A DNA stretch of 64,000 nt, taken from NCBI RefSeq assembly GCF_001277195.1, contig NZ_CP012268.1:1240001-1304000 (forward strand), in the 5' to 3' direction. Of the stretch, positions 9,096 to 17,720 are shown piece after piece. The translations under genes were made by a program, and so were the position numbers. Origin of the DNA: Cronobacter muytjensii ATCC 51329 (lineage in GTDB: Bacteria; Pseudomonadota; Gammaproteobacteria; Enterobacterales; Enterobacteriaceae). The notes below the pieces were generated by a model. It made no database searches. It worked only from the letters and a program-made list of their open reading frames with translations, and was not told where the DNA came from. How positions within the stretch are numbered: the stretch's first letter is position 1; every line of letters begins with the position of its first letter.

Positions 9096-10367
9096 ATGGC
9101 AGCAGGATTGCTGGTGAGGCTCAATGTGTGTAAAAGCTGGGCATGTCCGAATTTAGGCGTGCCGGACGCGATGGATTATCAGCAGCCAGTCTACCGGCTG
9201 GGATATCCGGCGTTACACTGCGCCCGCTGCGGCAGCCTGCCGCCGCTTTTTAATGAGCCGCTGTTTAACGGCTGGTTTTCGCGCTTTCTGGCGCAGAAAT
9301 TAAAACAGAGCGGGACGGGGTGTCCGCACTGCGCCAGCGCCCTGACCATCCGCTACGGCACGACGCAAACCGGCCGCCAGCGGTTACAGTGTCGCGCGTG
9401 CCGGAAAATCTTCACGCCCTGGCAGCCGGGGGATAAAGCGCTGCGCCATATTCAGGCATGCCTTGCAGCGCTGGCGCGCGGTGAAACGGGAGGCGATCGC
9501 GCCTGCTACCGCACGCTGGCGCAGGCGGCGGCCTGGTGCGAAGCGCAGCTGGTGGAGCGTGCGCACCGCGCCGCGCATATCGCCACGCAGACCTTTACCG
9601 TGCCGATGCAGGGCGAACATCCGCAGCAGCCGCTGTATGTGGTGCTGAGCGCGGATATCGTGACCGGGCAGGTGCTGCAAGTCACCTCCAGCTACTGCGA
9701 ATGGAAACCGCACGAGGCGCTGCGTTATCCTGGCGGCGACGCGGGTCATCCAGCCCTGCGACTCTGCGGCGCGCTACGCGTCAGGGAGCAGGAGGCGCAG
9801 TTTATGCGCCGCCGTCAGTTTGACGACATCCGCTATGGCGACGCCGCGCTATGCCGCAACGATCCAGGCGCGCTGCTGCGCCCGGCTATCGTCATTCATG
9901 GCCATTTTCAGTGGTTGCGACGCCGGTTTCCGGAGGTGCTATCGCACAGCCTGGCGCACGAATGTGTGCTGCGGGGTGCTGCGATCACGGCCTGGGCTGC
10001 GCAGGTGAGCGCCGGTAAAACGCAACTGCGGTTTGTGGTGGAAGAGACGCTTAATGAGAGGGCGGCAGACGGCGCGTATGTGCATCGCGGGAGCTGGCGG
10101 ATCGGCTGGTGGAATAATCTGTGGCAGCAGTGGGAGAACGGCGCGACGCGCAAGATGATCGGCATGCTGACCGGTGAGGACGATCCAGGCGATATCCCGA
10201 CGGTTTCGCTACAGGCCTGTATGGCGTTTACCGACTGGTTGCGTCTTCAGCCCGGCGTGGCGCGCTGGGGGCACCATCGCGCGGGGGTGGTCAGCCAGCA
10301 GCTGATATGTCTGGCGTACCGATATAATCAGCAGTTAATGGCGCAACGCACGGCAGAGCCACGCTGA
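9096..10367 (+). CDS. zinc-ribbon protein, IS1/transposase-like DNA-binding domain
   Basis: The 423-residue product has three cysteine clusters: CKSWACPNLG near residues 12-21 with CARCGS near 42-47, GCPHCAS near 74-80 and QCRACRKIF near 97-105. The last two form a zinc ribbon like those at the N-terminus of IS1 InsA and related transposases. The remaining 300 residues have no catalytic motif I recognise. I keep the first ATG because the N-terminal cysteines appear to belong to the fold; an ATG at 9171 would lose them. It may be a domesticated transposase-like regulator. Its role is unknown. Confidence 0.65.
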   Translation: MAAGLLVRLNVCKSWACPNLGVPDAMDYQQPVYRLGYPALHCARCGSLPPLFNEPLFNGWFSRFLAQKLKQSGTGCPHCASALTIRYGTTQTGRQRLQCRACRKIFTPWQPGDKALRHIQACLAALARGETGGDRACYRTLAQAAAWCEAQLVERAHRAAHIATQTFTVPMQGEHPQQPLYVVLSADIVTGQVLQVTSSYCEWKPHEALRYPGGDAGHPALRLCGALRVREQEAQFMRRRQFDDIRYGDAALCRNDPGALLRPAIVIHGHFQWLRRRFPEVLSHSLAHECVLRGAAITAWAAQVSAGKTQLRFVVEETLNERAADGAYVHRGSWRIGWWNNLWQQWENGATRKMIGMLTGEDDPGDIPTVSLQACMAFTDWLRLQPGVARWGHHRAGVVSQQLICLAYRYNQQLMAQRTAEPR

Positions 10368-10376
10368 CGCCAGGCG

Positions 10377-10405
10377 ATAAAAAACCCGCGGCGGGCGGGC
10401 TTTTT
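10377..10405. terminator. bidirectional terminator
   Basis: AAAAACCCGC pairs with GCGGGCTTTTT (one bulge) between the convergent zinc-ribbon and DinI-like genes. Confidence 0.7.
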
Positions 10406-10412
10406 ATTGCGC

Positions 10413-10652
10413 TTATTCGTTCACCAGCCACATATCGGCTTCATCGAACATCTCTTCCAGCATCCGGTTCAGCTTTTCGCGATCGTTTTTATTGGCGTCG
10501 GAATTAAGCCCGTTCGTCTGCATGGGCTTAACACGCACGTCAGCATCCGGGAAGATGCGATGCACGCGGCGGGTCAGCTCGGCCAGAATAATGTCGCGCG
10601 CGCCGGGCAAGCCTGCGACATTGCGTTTGTCATAAACCAGTTCAACAAACAT
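10413..10652 (-). CDS. msgA: DinI/MsgA-like small protein
   Basis: The 79-residue protein begins MFVELVYDKRNV and ends EEMFDEADMWLVNE, matching the DinI family and most closely Salmonella MsgA. DinI proteins bind RecA filaments and modulate the SOS response, while MsgA is linked to survival in macrophages. The acidic C-terminal helix that mimics DNA in DinI is present. The start at 10652 gives the family's usual length; the longer reading frame to 10694 runs into the promoter. An SOS-like site lies just upstream. Confidence 0.85.
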   Translation of the reverse strand: MFVELVYDKRNVAGLPGARDIILAELTRRVHRIFPDADVRVKPMQTNGLNSDANKNDREKLNRMLEEMFDEADMWLVNE

Positions 10653-10667
10653 GGAAAACTCCACAGT

Positions 10668-10683
10668 ATGGATATATATACAG
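10668..10683 (-). promoter_or_regulatory. degenerate LexA (SOS) box
   Basis: On the minus strand this reads CTGTATATATATCCAT. The left half CTGT and the AT core match the LexA consensus CTGT-N8-ACAG; the right half CCAT matches at two of four positions. It sits 16-31 nt upstream of the DinI-like start, where a repressor site would be expected. Confidence 0.5.
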
Positions 10684-10756
10684 TCCTGGCACACTATAGC
10701 GCCCGTCCGTCATCCGGTAAAGGGGAGAGTGCAGGCGCGCGCGAAGAAGCCGCAAA

Positions 10757-10786
10757 ATAAAAAGGCCCGCACGCGGCGGGCCTGAA
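10757..10786 (-). terminator. porin terminator
   Basis: Read on the minus strand, AGGCCCGCCGCGTGCGGGCCT folds into a strong hairpin followed by TTTTTATTTTG, 16 nt after the porin stop. Confidence 0.85.
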
Positions 10787-10801
10787 AGGGCAGAAGCGGG
10801 A

Positions 10802-11926
10802 TCAGAACTGATACACCATGCCGATGCCGACAATGTCATCGGTGGCGATGCCGTTGTCTTTATAGAAGTCGTCATCCTCATCCAGCAGGTTGATTTTGTA
10901 ATCGACATAGGTGAGGAAGTTTTTATTGAGATACCAGCTGGCGCCGACATCCGCGTATTTCACCAGATCGTTATCCTGGTACTTACCGGCATACCACAGG
11001 TCTTTACCGCGGGATTGCAGGTAAGCCAGCGACGGACGCAGGCCAAAATCGAACTGATACTGCGCCACGATTTCGATGTTCTGCGTTTTGTTGGCGATGC
11101 CGACGCTGTCGCCATACGGCGTCATGTTGCGGGTTTCAGCATAGGTCGCAGCCAGATAGATATCGTTAGCGTCATATTTCAGGCCGGTCGCCCACGCGTC
11201 AGCGCGATCGCCGCCAGCGACGATGGTGTCGCCACGGCCATAGTTGACCTGTTTCTCGGTACGATCGGCGGTGGAGTAGGCGGCGGACGCGCTAAAGCCC
11301 ATCCCGAAATCGTAGGTGGTAGACAGACCGAAGCCGTCGCCGTTCTGGCTCTGCACGTCGTGACCGCTGGCGGTGCCTTCGTTTCCGTTGCCGTCATCTT
11401 CGTTATTGCCCTGGTATTGCAGCGCGAAATTCAGGCCGTCTACCATGCCGAAGAAGTCGGTGTTGCGATACGTAGCCATCCCGTTGCCGCGGCCAACCAT
11501 ATAGTTATCGCTATAGGTGTAGGAGTCGCCGCCGAACACCGGCAGCATATCGGTCCAGGCTTCAACGTCATAAATCACGCCATAGTTACGGCCATAATCG
11601 AAAGAGCCGTAATCGCCATATTTCAGACCGGCGAACGCCAGTTTGTTATAGGAGGTGTTGCTGTCTTCGGTGCTGTTGGCCATGATTTTGTAGTTCCACA
11701 TGCCATAGCCGGTCAGCGCGTTAGTGATTTGGGTTTCGCCTTTAAAGCCGAATTCCAGATAGGTGCCGTCGCCATCATCGCCCGGGTTATCAGAAAACGT
11801 GTGACGCGCATCGACTTTGCCGAACAGGTCGAGTTTATTACCGTCTTTATTATAAACTTCTGCGGCGTTGGCAGCGCCTGCTAACAATAATGCGGGTACA
11901 ACAAGAGCCAGTACTTTTCTTTTCAT
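10802..11926 (-). CDS. OmpC/OmpF-family outer membrane porin
   Basis: The 374-residue precursor has a signal peptide MKRKVLALVVPALLLAGAA (cleaved before AEVYNKDGNK), 16-strand trimeric porin features and a C-terminal VYQF for BAM recognition. It forms a general diffusion channel. The constriction loop L3 reads DMLPVFGG where classical porins have PEFGG, so the conserved glutamate is valine. TAAGGAAAT precedes the start. A gene-free AT-rich stretch of over 600 bp lies upstream, typical of OmpR/H-NS-controlled porins. It is in the position of the quiescent porin genes near yedJ/dcm in E. coli, but exact orthology is unclear. Confidence 0.93.
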   Translation of the reverse strand: MKRKVLALVVPALLLAGAANAAEVYNKDGNKLDLFGKVDARHTFSDNPGDDGDGTYLEFGFKGETQITNALTGYGMWNYKIMANSTEDSNTSYNKLAFAGLKYGDYGSFDYGRNYGVIYDVEAWTDMLPVFGGDSYTYSDNYMVGRGNGMATYRNTDFFGMVDGLNFALQYQGNNEDDGNGNEGTASGHDVQSQNGDGFGLSTTYDFGMGFSASAAYSTADRTEKQVNYGRGDTIVAGGDRADAWATGLKYDANDIYLAATYAETRNMTPYGDSVGIANKTQNIEIVAQYQFDFGLRPSLAYLQSRGKDLWYAGKYQDNDLVKYADVGASWYLNKNFLTYVDYKINLLDEDDDFYKDNGIATDDIVGIGMVYQF

Positions 11927-12565
11927 TATCAATTTCCTTATCGTCATAAATAATATCAATGAATGGTGTAAATGAATGACGTAGCGGAGTATCGTCCGCG
12001 GCACGCATATTAGCAGAATGAAAAATCGCCACAAAAATTATTTTCCGCCATTGCGGTTTCTTCTTTTTAAATAATTCATGGTTTCTATTTAAATTTATAT
12101 TTCATTGGCTTGGTAAATAGATTAAAACAGGAATAAATGTTGTTGAGAAAAACACTCTTCCATAATCAACAGTCGCAAGGCCCGTCACGCCAGCGCTGAT
12201 GCGATGCCACGGCGATAATAAGAGTGAGATCCGCGTTGAGGATAACGTTAAGATAATTGCCCCTTGAACGATTAAGGCGATAACTATTTTTCGGAAAACA
12301 GAAGGGGTGCGAAACCGGATAAATAACCGCTTCACAACGGTAAATTTATCATCTGCGCTAAAAAACATTCTCTTATGCGTCAGGTGTCCCTGATGCCACT
12401 GCCGCACGTTATGAACGCATTATCTTATTAATATGACTTGCAGGCAGAGCGCATATCACACGGCAAAAAGGAGCGCGACGCCGCGCGCAAAGGTGCGCAA
12501 ACCATGCTAATTTTGTGATCTGCATTACAGAAACAAACCGGGTGTCCCGCGCAAAAGGAGTCTCT
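11927..12565. other. long AT-rich intergenic region, no gene supported
   Basis: This 639-bp gap separates the divergent porin and yedJ genes. It is visibly AT-richer than the flanks. I see no ORF with a credible ribosome site and no recognisable RNA gene. It probably contains the porin promoter and OmpR-type sites, but I could not define them. Confidence 0.6.
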
Positions 12566-13264
12566 ATGTCGCTAACCCACTGGCAGCAGCGTTTTGAAGA
12601 ATGGCTGCATCACAGCTGGAATCAGGATGATAAAGCCCATGATGTCGCGCATTTTCGCCGCGTCTGGAAAACGGCTCAGCAGATCATGGCGGGCAGCGAA
12701 GCTAACCGACGGGTCGTGCTGACGGCCTGTTATTTCCACGATATCGTCAACCTGCCGAAAAACCATCCGCAGCGCCATCTGGCCTCGACGCTCGCGGCGC
12801 AGGAGACGCTGCGCATTCTGGAAACCCACTTTCCTGATTTTCCGCGTGAGGAGTATGACGCCGTAGCCCACGCGGTGCGGGCGCACAGCTTCAGCGCAGG
12901 CATCAGACCCGAGACGTTCGAGGCGAAAGTCGTGCAGGACGCCGACCGGCTTGAATCGCTCGGCGCGATTGGTCTCGCGCGCGTCTTTTATGTCTCAGGC
13001 GCGCTGGGCCGGGCGCTGTTTGACAGTGACGATCCGCTCGCCAGCGATCGCGAGCTCGACGATACCGCCTGGGCGCTCGATCACTTCCAGAAAAAGCTGC
13101 TGACGCTGCCTTCCACCATGCAAACCGAGGCGGGCAGAGCGCTCGCGCGGCATAACGCCGATTTTCTCGTTCACTATATGGCGAAGCTCTGCGCCGAGCT
13201 TAAAGGCGACTACTGCCAGCTCGACGAAGCGGTACTGCGCCGCTTTATTCAGGTGACGCCTTAA
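12566..13264 (+). CDS. yedJ: HD-superfamily hydrolase YedJ
   Basis: The 232-residue protein matches E. coli YedJ throughout. It has the HD-domain metal ligands: H in DVAHFRRVW, the HD pair in ACYFHDIV, and DADRLESLGAIG. HD proteins are metal-dependent phosphohydrolases; the substrate of YedJ is not established. AAGGAG precedes the ATG at 12566 by 5 nt, and the 17 upstream in-frame residues are not part of the family. Confidence 0.94.
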   Translation: MSLTHWQQRFEEWLHHSWNQDDKAHDVAHFRRVWKTAQQIMAGSEANRRVVLTACYFHDIVNLPKNHPQRHLASTLAAQETLRILETHFPDFPREEYDAVAHAVRAHSFSAGIRPETFEAKVVQDADRLESLGAIGLARVFYVSGALGRALFDSDDPLASDRELDDTAWALDHFQKKLLTLPSTMQTEAGRALARHNADFLVHYMAKLCAELKGDYCQLDEAVLRRFIQVTP

Positions 13265-13312
13265 CCGCAGCCCCGGCCCAAAGTGTGTTACTCTGTCAGA
13301 TATCGGATCTGT

Positions 13313-14758
13313 ATGGCTAACGCAATGCTCGAAAATCACTCTGTTATTGAGGACGTACTGACGGGCGCGGAGGATGACGCCGCCCCCGCGCTGAGCGCGC
13401 ACACGCTGCTGCAAAAAGTGCTGGAGATTTACGACACCAAAACGCTGGTGGCTATATTAAACGACGTCGGCGAGAAGCGCTGGAGCCGCGCCCGGCTGAA
13501 ACGCCAGCAGCTTCACCCTGACGGCGCGCGCCTCAGCCCCGGCGAATACCGCCGTCTCCTGACGCTGCTCCCCACGCCGCCGCGCCATCATCCGAACTAC
13601 GCCTTTCGCTTTATCGATCTTTTCGCCGGTATTGGCGGCATTCGTAGCGGCTTTGAAGCCGCGGGCGGCCAGTGCGTCTTTACCAGCGAGTGGAATAAAC
13701 ACGCGGTGCGCACCTACAAGGCCAACTGGTATTGCGACCCGCAACAGCATCAGTTCAACGAAGATATTCGCGATGTGACGCTAAGCCACCGGCCCGATGT
13801 CAGCGACGAGGCCGCCGCCGAGCATATCCGCGCGCAGATCCCGCAGCACGACGTTCTGCTGGCGGGCTTTCCGTGCCAGCCGTTTTCGCTCGCTGGCGTC
13901 TCGAAGAAAAACGCGCTGGGCCGCGCGCACGGTTTTGCCTGCGAAACGCAGGGCACGCTGTTTTTCGACGTGGTACGCATTATCGCCGCGCGTCAGCCCG
14001 CGATTTTCGTGCTGGAAAACGTGAAAAACCTTAAGAGCCACGATAAGGGCAACACGTTTCGCATCATCATGCAGACGCTGGATGAGCTGGGCTATGAAGT
14101 GGCGGATGCCGCGGAGATGGGCCCGGACGATCCGAAAATTATCGACGGCAAACATTTTCTGCCCCAGCACCGCGAGCGCATCGTGCTGGTGGGCTTTCGC
14201 CGCGACCTGAATCTTCATGAGGGGTTTACGCTGCGCGCGCTGCCGGAATTTTACCCGGCGCGGCGACCGGCGTTTGGCGAGTTGCTCGACCCGACCGTAG
14301 ACGCCCGCTACGTGCTGACGCCGACGTTGTGGAAATACCTTTACCGTTACGCCCAGAAACATCAGGCGAAGGGCAACGGCTTCGGCTATGGGCTGGTGAA
14401 TCCGCTGAACCCCTCCAGCGTGGCGCGCACGCTGTCGGCGCGCTATTACAAAGATGGCGCGGAGATCCTGGTCGATCGCGGCTGGGATAAAGCGCTTGGC
14501 GAGAAAGATTTTGACGATGCCATCAACCAGCAGCGTCGTCCGCGCCGCCTGACGCCGCGCGAGTGCGCGCGCCTGATGGGCTTTGAAGCGCCGCAGGGCC
14601 ACGCGTTTCGAATTCCGGTTTCCGATACGCAGGCCTATCGCCAGTTTGGCAACTCGGTCGTCGTGCCCGCGTTCGCGGCGGTCGCGCAGCTGCTGCGTCC
14701 GCGCATCGCGCAGGCGGTGCGCCTGCGTCAGGAGAAAACCGATGGCGGACGTTCATAG
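13313..14758 (+). CDS. dcm: DNA cytosine methyltransferase Dcm
   Basis: This enzyme of about 481 residues makes 5-methylcytosine in CCWGG. Motif I FIDLFAGIGGIRSGF, motif IV GFPCQPF (catalytic Cys188), ENV in motif VI, QHRERI in motif VIII and the C-terminal QFGNSVVVP (motif X) are intact, and the target-recognition region resembles E. coli Dcm. The N-terminus is 9-10 residues longer than in E. coli; ATG 13325 is an alternative start. No restriction enzyme accompanies it. Its end overlaps vsr by 17 nt. Confidence 0.95.
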   Translation: MANAMLENHSVIEDVLTGAEDDAAPALSAHTLLQKVLEIYDTKTLVAILNDVGEKRWSRARLKRQQLHPDGARLSPGEYRRLLTLLPTPPRHHPNYAFRFIDLFAGIGGIRSGFEAAGGQCVFTSEWNKHAVRTYKANWYCDPQQHQFNEDIRDVTLSHRPDVSDEAAAEHIRAQIPQHDVLLAGFPCQPFSLAGVSKKNALGRAHGFACETQGTLFFDVVRIIAARQPAIFVLENVKNLKSHDKGNTFRIIMQTLDELGYEVADAAEMGPDDPKIIDGKHFLPQHRERIVLVGFRRDLNLHEGFTLRALPEFYPARRPAFGELLDPTVDARYVLTPTLWKYLYRYAQKHQAKGNGFGYGLVNPLNPSSVARTLSARYYKDGAEILVDRGWDKALGEKDFDDAINQQRRPRRLTPRECARLMGFEAPQGHAFRIPVSDTQAYRQFGNSVVVPAFAAVAQLLRPRIAQAVRLRQEKTDGGRS

Positions 14759-15239
14759 CAAAGCCATTCGCAGTAAAAACATGCGCGCTATCGCCACCCG
14801 CGATACCGCCATCGAAAAGCGGCTCGGCGCGCTGCTGACGGAGCAGGGCTTTACCTTCCGCGTCCAGGACGCCGCGCTTGCCGGGCGTCCGGATTTCGTG
14901 CTCGACGACTACCGCTGCGTCATCTTCACCCACGGCTGTTTCTGGCATCACCACCACTGTTATCTCTTTAAAGTGCCCGCCACCCGCACCGAATTCTGGC
15001 TCGATAAAATCGGCAAAAACGTGACGCGCGATAAACGCGATGTGGCGACGCTGCTGGCCGGGGGCTGGCGGGTGCTGCTGGTCTGGGAATGCGCGTTGCG
15101 AGGGCGCGAGAAGCTTTCGGACGCGGCCCTCGCCGAACGGCTGGAGGAGTGGATTTGCAGCGGCGGGGCGCATGCGGAGATAGACTTCCAGGGCATTCAC
15201 GCCCGGGAAGGCGAGCGGCCCGCGCCGCCCGCTGGTTAA
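14742..15239 (+). CDS. vsr: very short patch repair endonuclease Vsr
   Basis: The 165-residue enzyme nicks 5' of the T in T:G mismatches that arise when Dcm-methylated cytosine deaminates. Asp51 (GRPDF) and His69 (CFWHHHHCYLF, with zinc-ligand cysteines) align exactly with the E. coli active site. The start overlaps the end of dcm by 17 nt in another frame, as in E. coli, so translation is coupled. The C-terminal tail after IDFQGIHA is a short proline-rich extension. Confidence 0.96.
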   Translation: MADVHSKAIRSKNMRAIATRDTAIEKRLGALLTEQGFTFRVQDAALAGRPDFVLDDYRCVIFTHGCFWHHHHCYLFKVPATRTEFWLDKIGKNVTRDKRDVATLLAGGWRVLLVWECALRGREKLSDAALAERLEEWICSGGAHAEIDFQGIHAREGERPAPPAG

Positions 15240-15242
15240 GCG

Positions 15243-16154
15243 TTACTTCTCGACAGGGCAGGGTTTCACCACCGGTTTCCCCGGCAGTAAATATTTGCCG
15301 AGCGTCACCAGCAGCACCGCCAGAATAATCACCCCAAGCGCAAGCCATTCGACAGATGAGAGGCTCTCGCCGCCAAAACCGGTGCCGAGCAGCACCGCCA
15401 CCACCGGATTCACGTAGGCGTAACTGGTGGCGACCGCTGGCGAGACGTTGCGGATAAGATACATATAGGCGCTGATGGCGATAACCGAGCCAAACAGCGC
15501 CAGATAACCTACCGCCAGGAAGCCGGAGAGATCGGGCATGGCGGTCATCCGCTCGCCGGTAAGCAGCGAGGCCACTAACAATACCAGGCCCGCCGCGAGC
15601 ATCTCAATCGCGCCCGCCATCATCCCGACAGGCAGTTCAATACGTGAACCGTAAACCGACCCAAACGCCCAGCTTAGCGAGCCAATAAGGATCAGCAGCG
15701 CGCCCCACGGGTTGCCGCTCAGGTTGCCGCCGCTGTTTAGCAGCACGATACCTGCAAGACCGATGGCCACGCCGAGCCACTCCAGCTTGCGGGTCTGAAT
15801 GCCGAAAAAGCGGCTGAACACGAGGGCGAACAGCGGTACGGTCGCCACCATCACGGCGGCGATGCCGGAAGGCACATGCTGGTGCTCGGCGACCGTCACG
15901 AAGCCGTTGCCTACCGCCAGCAGCAACACGCCAATCAGCGCCGCGTTCAGCATCGGGCGGCGCGCCGGCAACTTATGGCCCGTCAGCAACAGGACACTCA
16001 GCAGCAGCACGCCCGCGCAGAGAAAGCGCACGCCCGCCATCAGAAACGGCGGCCAGCTTTTCACGCCGACCGCTATCGCAAAATAGGTGGAACCCCAGAT
16101 GATATACAGCGCGAACAGCGCGCCCAAAAGCGGTAAAACTCGACCGAAACGCAT
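15243..16154 (-). CDS. yedA: EamA/DMT-family transporter YedA
   Basis: The 303-residue inner-membrane protein has about ten transmembrane helices in two EamA repeats (IIWGSTYFAIAVGVKSWPPF near the N-terminus, SYAYVNPVVAVLLGTG in the second half). It is an ortholog of E. coli YedA, a drug/metabolite exporter with unclear substrate. GAGGGAGT precedes the ATG. It converges with vsr, the stops being 3 nt apart. Confidence 0.94.
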   Translation of the reverse strand: MRFGRVLPLLGALFALYIIWGSTYFAIAVGVKSWPPFLMAGVRFLCAGVLLLSVLLLTGHKLPARRPMLNAALIGVLLLAVGNGFVTVAEHQHVPSGIAAVMVATVPLFALVFSRFFGIQTRKLEWLGVAIGLAGIVLLNSGGNLSGNPWGALLILIGSLSWAFGSVYGSRIELPVGMMAGAIEMLAAGLVLLVASLLTGERMTAMPDLSGFLAVGYLALFGSVIAISAYMYLIRNVSPAVATSYAYVNPVVAVLLGTGFGGESLSSVEWLALGVIILAVLLVTLGKYLLPGKPVVKPCPVEK

Positions 16155-16332
16155 ACTCCCTCACGACGTGAAATAAAGAACGCTTATAGTGAACGCTAAA
16201 ATTATTGCAGAGGCGAGGTTTTTAATTGTTTCGCTTAAGTTAATTTTGCGTTGACAGAAGGTGGTAGTTTCAGGGTTCAGCCTTTTGCTCCATACTTAAC
16301 TCTCCAGAATCACAACACGAAGGAATGAAATT

Positions 16333-17247
16333 TTGGCCGGAAGTAGTTTATTAACGCTGCTGGACGATATCGCCACGCTGCTGGACGATGTCTCAATGAT
16401 GGGAAAACTCGCGGCAAAAAAGACCGCAGGGGTGCTGGGCGACGATCTCTCCCTTAATGCGCAGCAGGTCACCGGCGTGCGCGCCAACCGCGAGCTGCCG
16501 GTGGTCTGGGCCGTGGCGAAAGGCTCGCTGCTCAATAAAGTGATTCTCGTGCCGCTGGCGCTCATCATCAGCGCCTTCGCGCCCTGGGCGATTACGCCGT
16601 TGCTGATGGTCGGCGGCGCGTTTCTCTGTTTCGAAGGTGTGGAAAAAGTGCTGCATAGCCTGCACGCGCGCAAACATAAAGAGACGCCGGAGCAGAAACA
16701 GCAACGTCTCAATGAGATAGCGAAACAGGACCCGAAAGTTTACGAGCGCGATAAAGTCAAAGGCGCAGTGCGCACTGACTTTATCCTCTCGGCGGAAATC
16801 GTCGCCATTACGCTTGGTATCGTGGCGGAAGAGCCGCTGTTAAGCCAGGTGCTGGTGCTGAGCGGCATCGCGCTTCTGGTCACCATTGGCGTGTACGGTA
16901 TCGTCGGGGTTATCGTGAAGCTCGACGATATGGGTTACTGGCTCGCCGACAAGCGCTCGGCGCTGGCGCGTGGCGTCGGTAAAGGGCTGCTGGTCGCGGC
17001 GCCGTGGCTGATGAAAATTCTCTCCGTTCTCGGCACCGTCGCGATGTTTCTGGTGGGCGGCGGTATTGTGGTGCATGGCGTCGCGCCGCTGCATCACGTC
17101 ATCGAACACTGGGCACACGGCCTCGGCGGTGTTGGCGCGGCGGTGATGCCGACGGTGTTGAACCTGGTGCTTGGTTTTATTATCGGCGCCGTGGTGCTGG
17201 CGGTGGTCAAGTTTATCGGGCGGCTGCGCGGTAAACCGGCACACTGA
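16333..17247 (+). CDS. yedI: DUF808 inner-membrane protein YedI
   Basis: The TTG start at 16333 follows AAGGA and gives MAGSSLLTLLDDIATLLDD, identical in register to E. coli YedI. The 304-residue protein has about six to eight hydrophobic segments and a conserved soluble N-terminal part. The function is unknown. Confidence 0.95.
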   Translation: MAGSSLLTLLDDIATLLDDVSMMGKLAAKKTAGVLGDDLSLNAQQVTGVRANRELPVVWAVAKGSLLNKVILVPLALIISAFAPWAITPLLMVGGAFLCFEGVEKVLHSLHARKHKETPEQKQQRLNEIAKQDPKVYERDKVKGAVRTDFILSAEIVAITLGIVAEEPLLSQVLVLSGIALLVTIGVYGIVGVIVKLDDMGYWLADKRSALARGVGKGLLVAAPWLMKILSVLGTVAMFLVGGGIVVHGVAPLHHVIEHWAHGLGGVGAAVMPTVLNLVLGFIIGAVVLAVVKFIGRLRGKPAH

Positions 17248-17336
17248 GAATATTCCTGATTATTTAACGACCACAGGCGAAAATCGCGCGCGTTGACTAT
17301 CTTCTGAATGTTTTCACACTGATAAAGGAGGCGGTT

Positions 17337-17519
17337 ATGGTCTTTTTGGTCAGCGATGAAGTTCAGCGCAAAAACAGCGGTCAACGCATGGTCGTCACCG
17401 GCTATTCAAGCGGCATGGTTGAGTGCCGATGGTATGACGGTTACGGCGTGCAGCGGGAGGCGTTTCGTGAAGACGAACTGCTTCCCGGTGAAAGACAGTC
17501 TCGCGAAGAGCGTCGTTGA
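17337..17519 (+). CDS. yodC: small YodC-family protein
   Basis: The 60-residue DUF2158 protein has the family's FLVSDEVQRKNSG start and a central CRWYDGYG. It is preceded by a strong AAAGGAGG. The function is unknown; the family looks like a small beta-barrel. Confidence 0.92.
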   Translation: MVFLVSDEVQRKNSGQRMVVTGYSSGMVECRWYDGYGVQREAFREDELLPGERQSREERR

Positions 17520-17525
17520 AATAAT

Positions 17526-17552
17526 GCCCGGCCAGCGTGCCGGGCGTTTTCA
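17526..17552 (+). terminator. yodC terminator
   Basis: GCCCGGC and GCCGGGC form a 7-bp stem with a 6-nt loop followed by GTTTT, 6 nt after the yodC stop. Confidence 0.8.
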
Positions 17553-17720
17553 TTCTCCCCTCATCCTGCAACAGATCAACGACATCCTTGTGCTTTCAAG
17601 GCGACAATATTTAAAAAACCGGCCACACTTTTAATATCCGCGCCGCCTGGTATTATCGGAGCCGCCTGACCTTCACTATGCCTCAATGAGTCGAGCCTTT
17701 ATCAGTACAGGGAGTCTGAC

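Noticed and set aside
12102..12407. 101-codon minus-strand frame upstream of the porin
   Set aside because: No ribosome site and no coding bias; the region is AT-rich intergenic DNA.
13313..15239. Restriction-modification system
   Set aside because: Dcm and Vsr are the usual enteric methylation and mismatch-repair pair; no restriction endonuclease gene is present.
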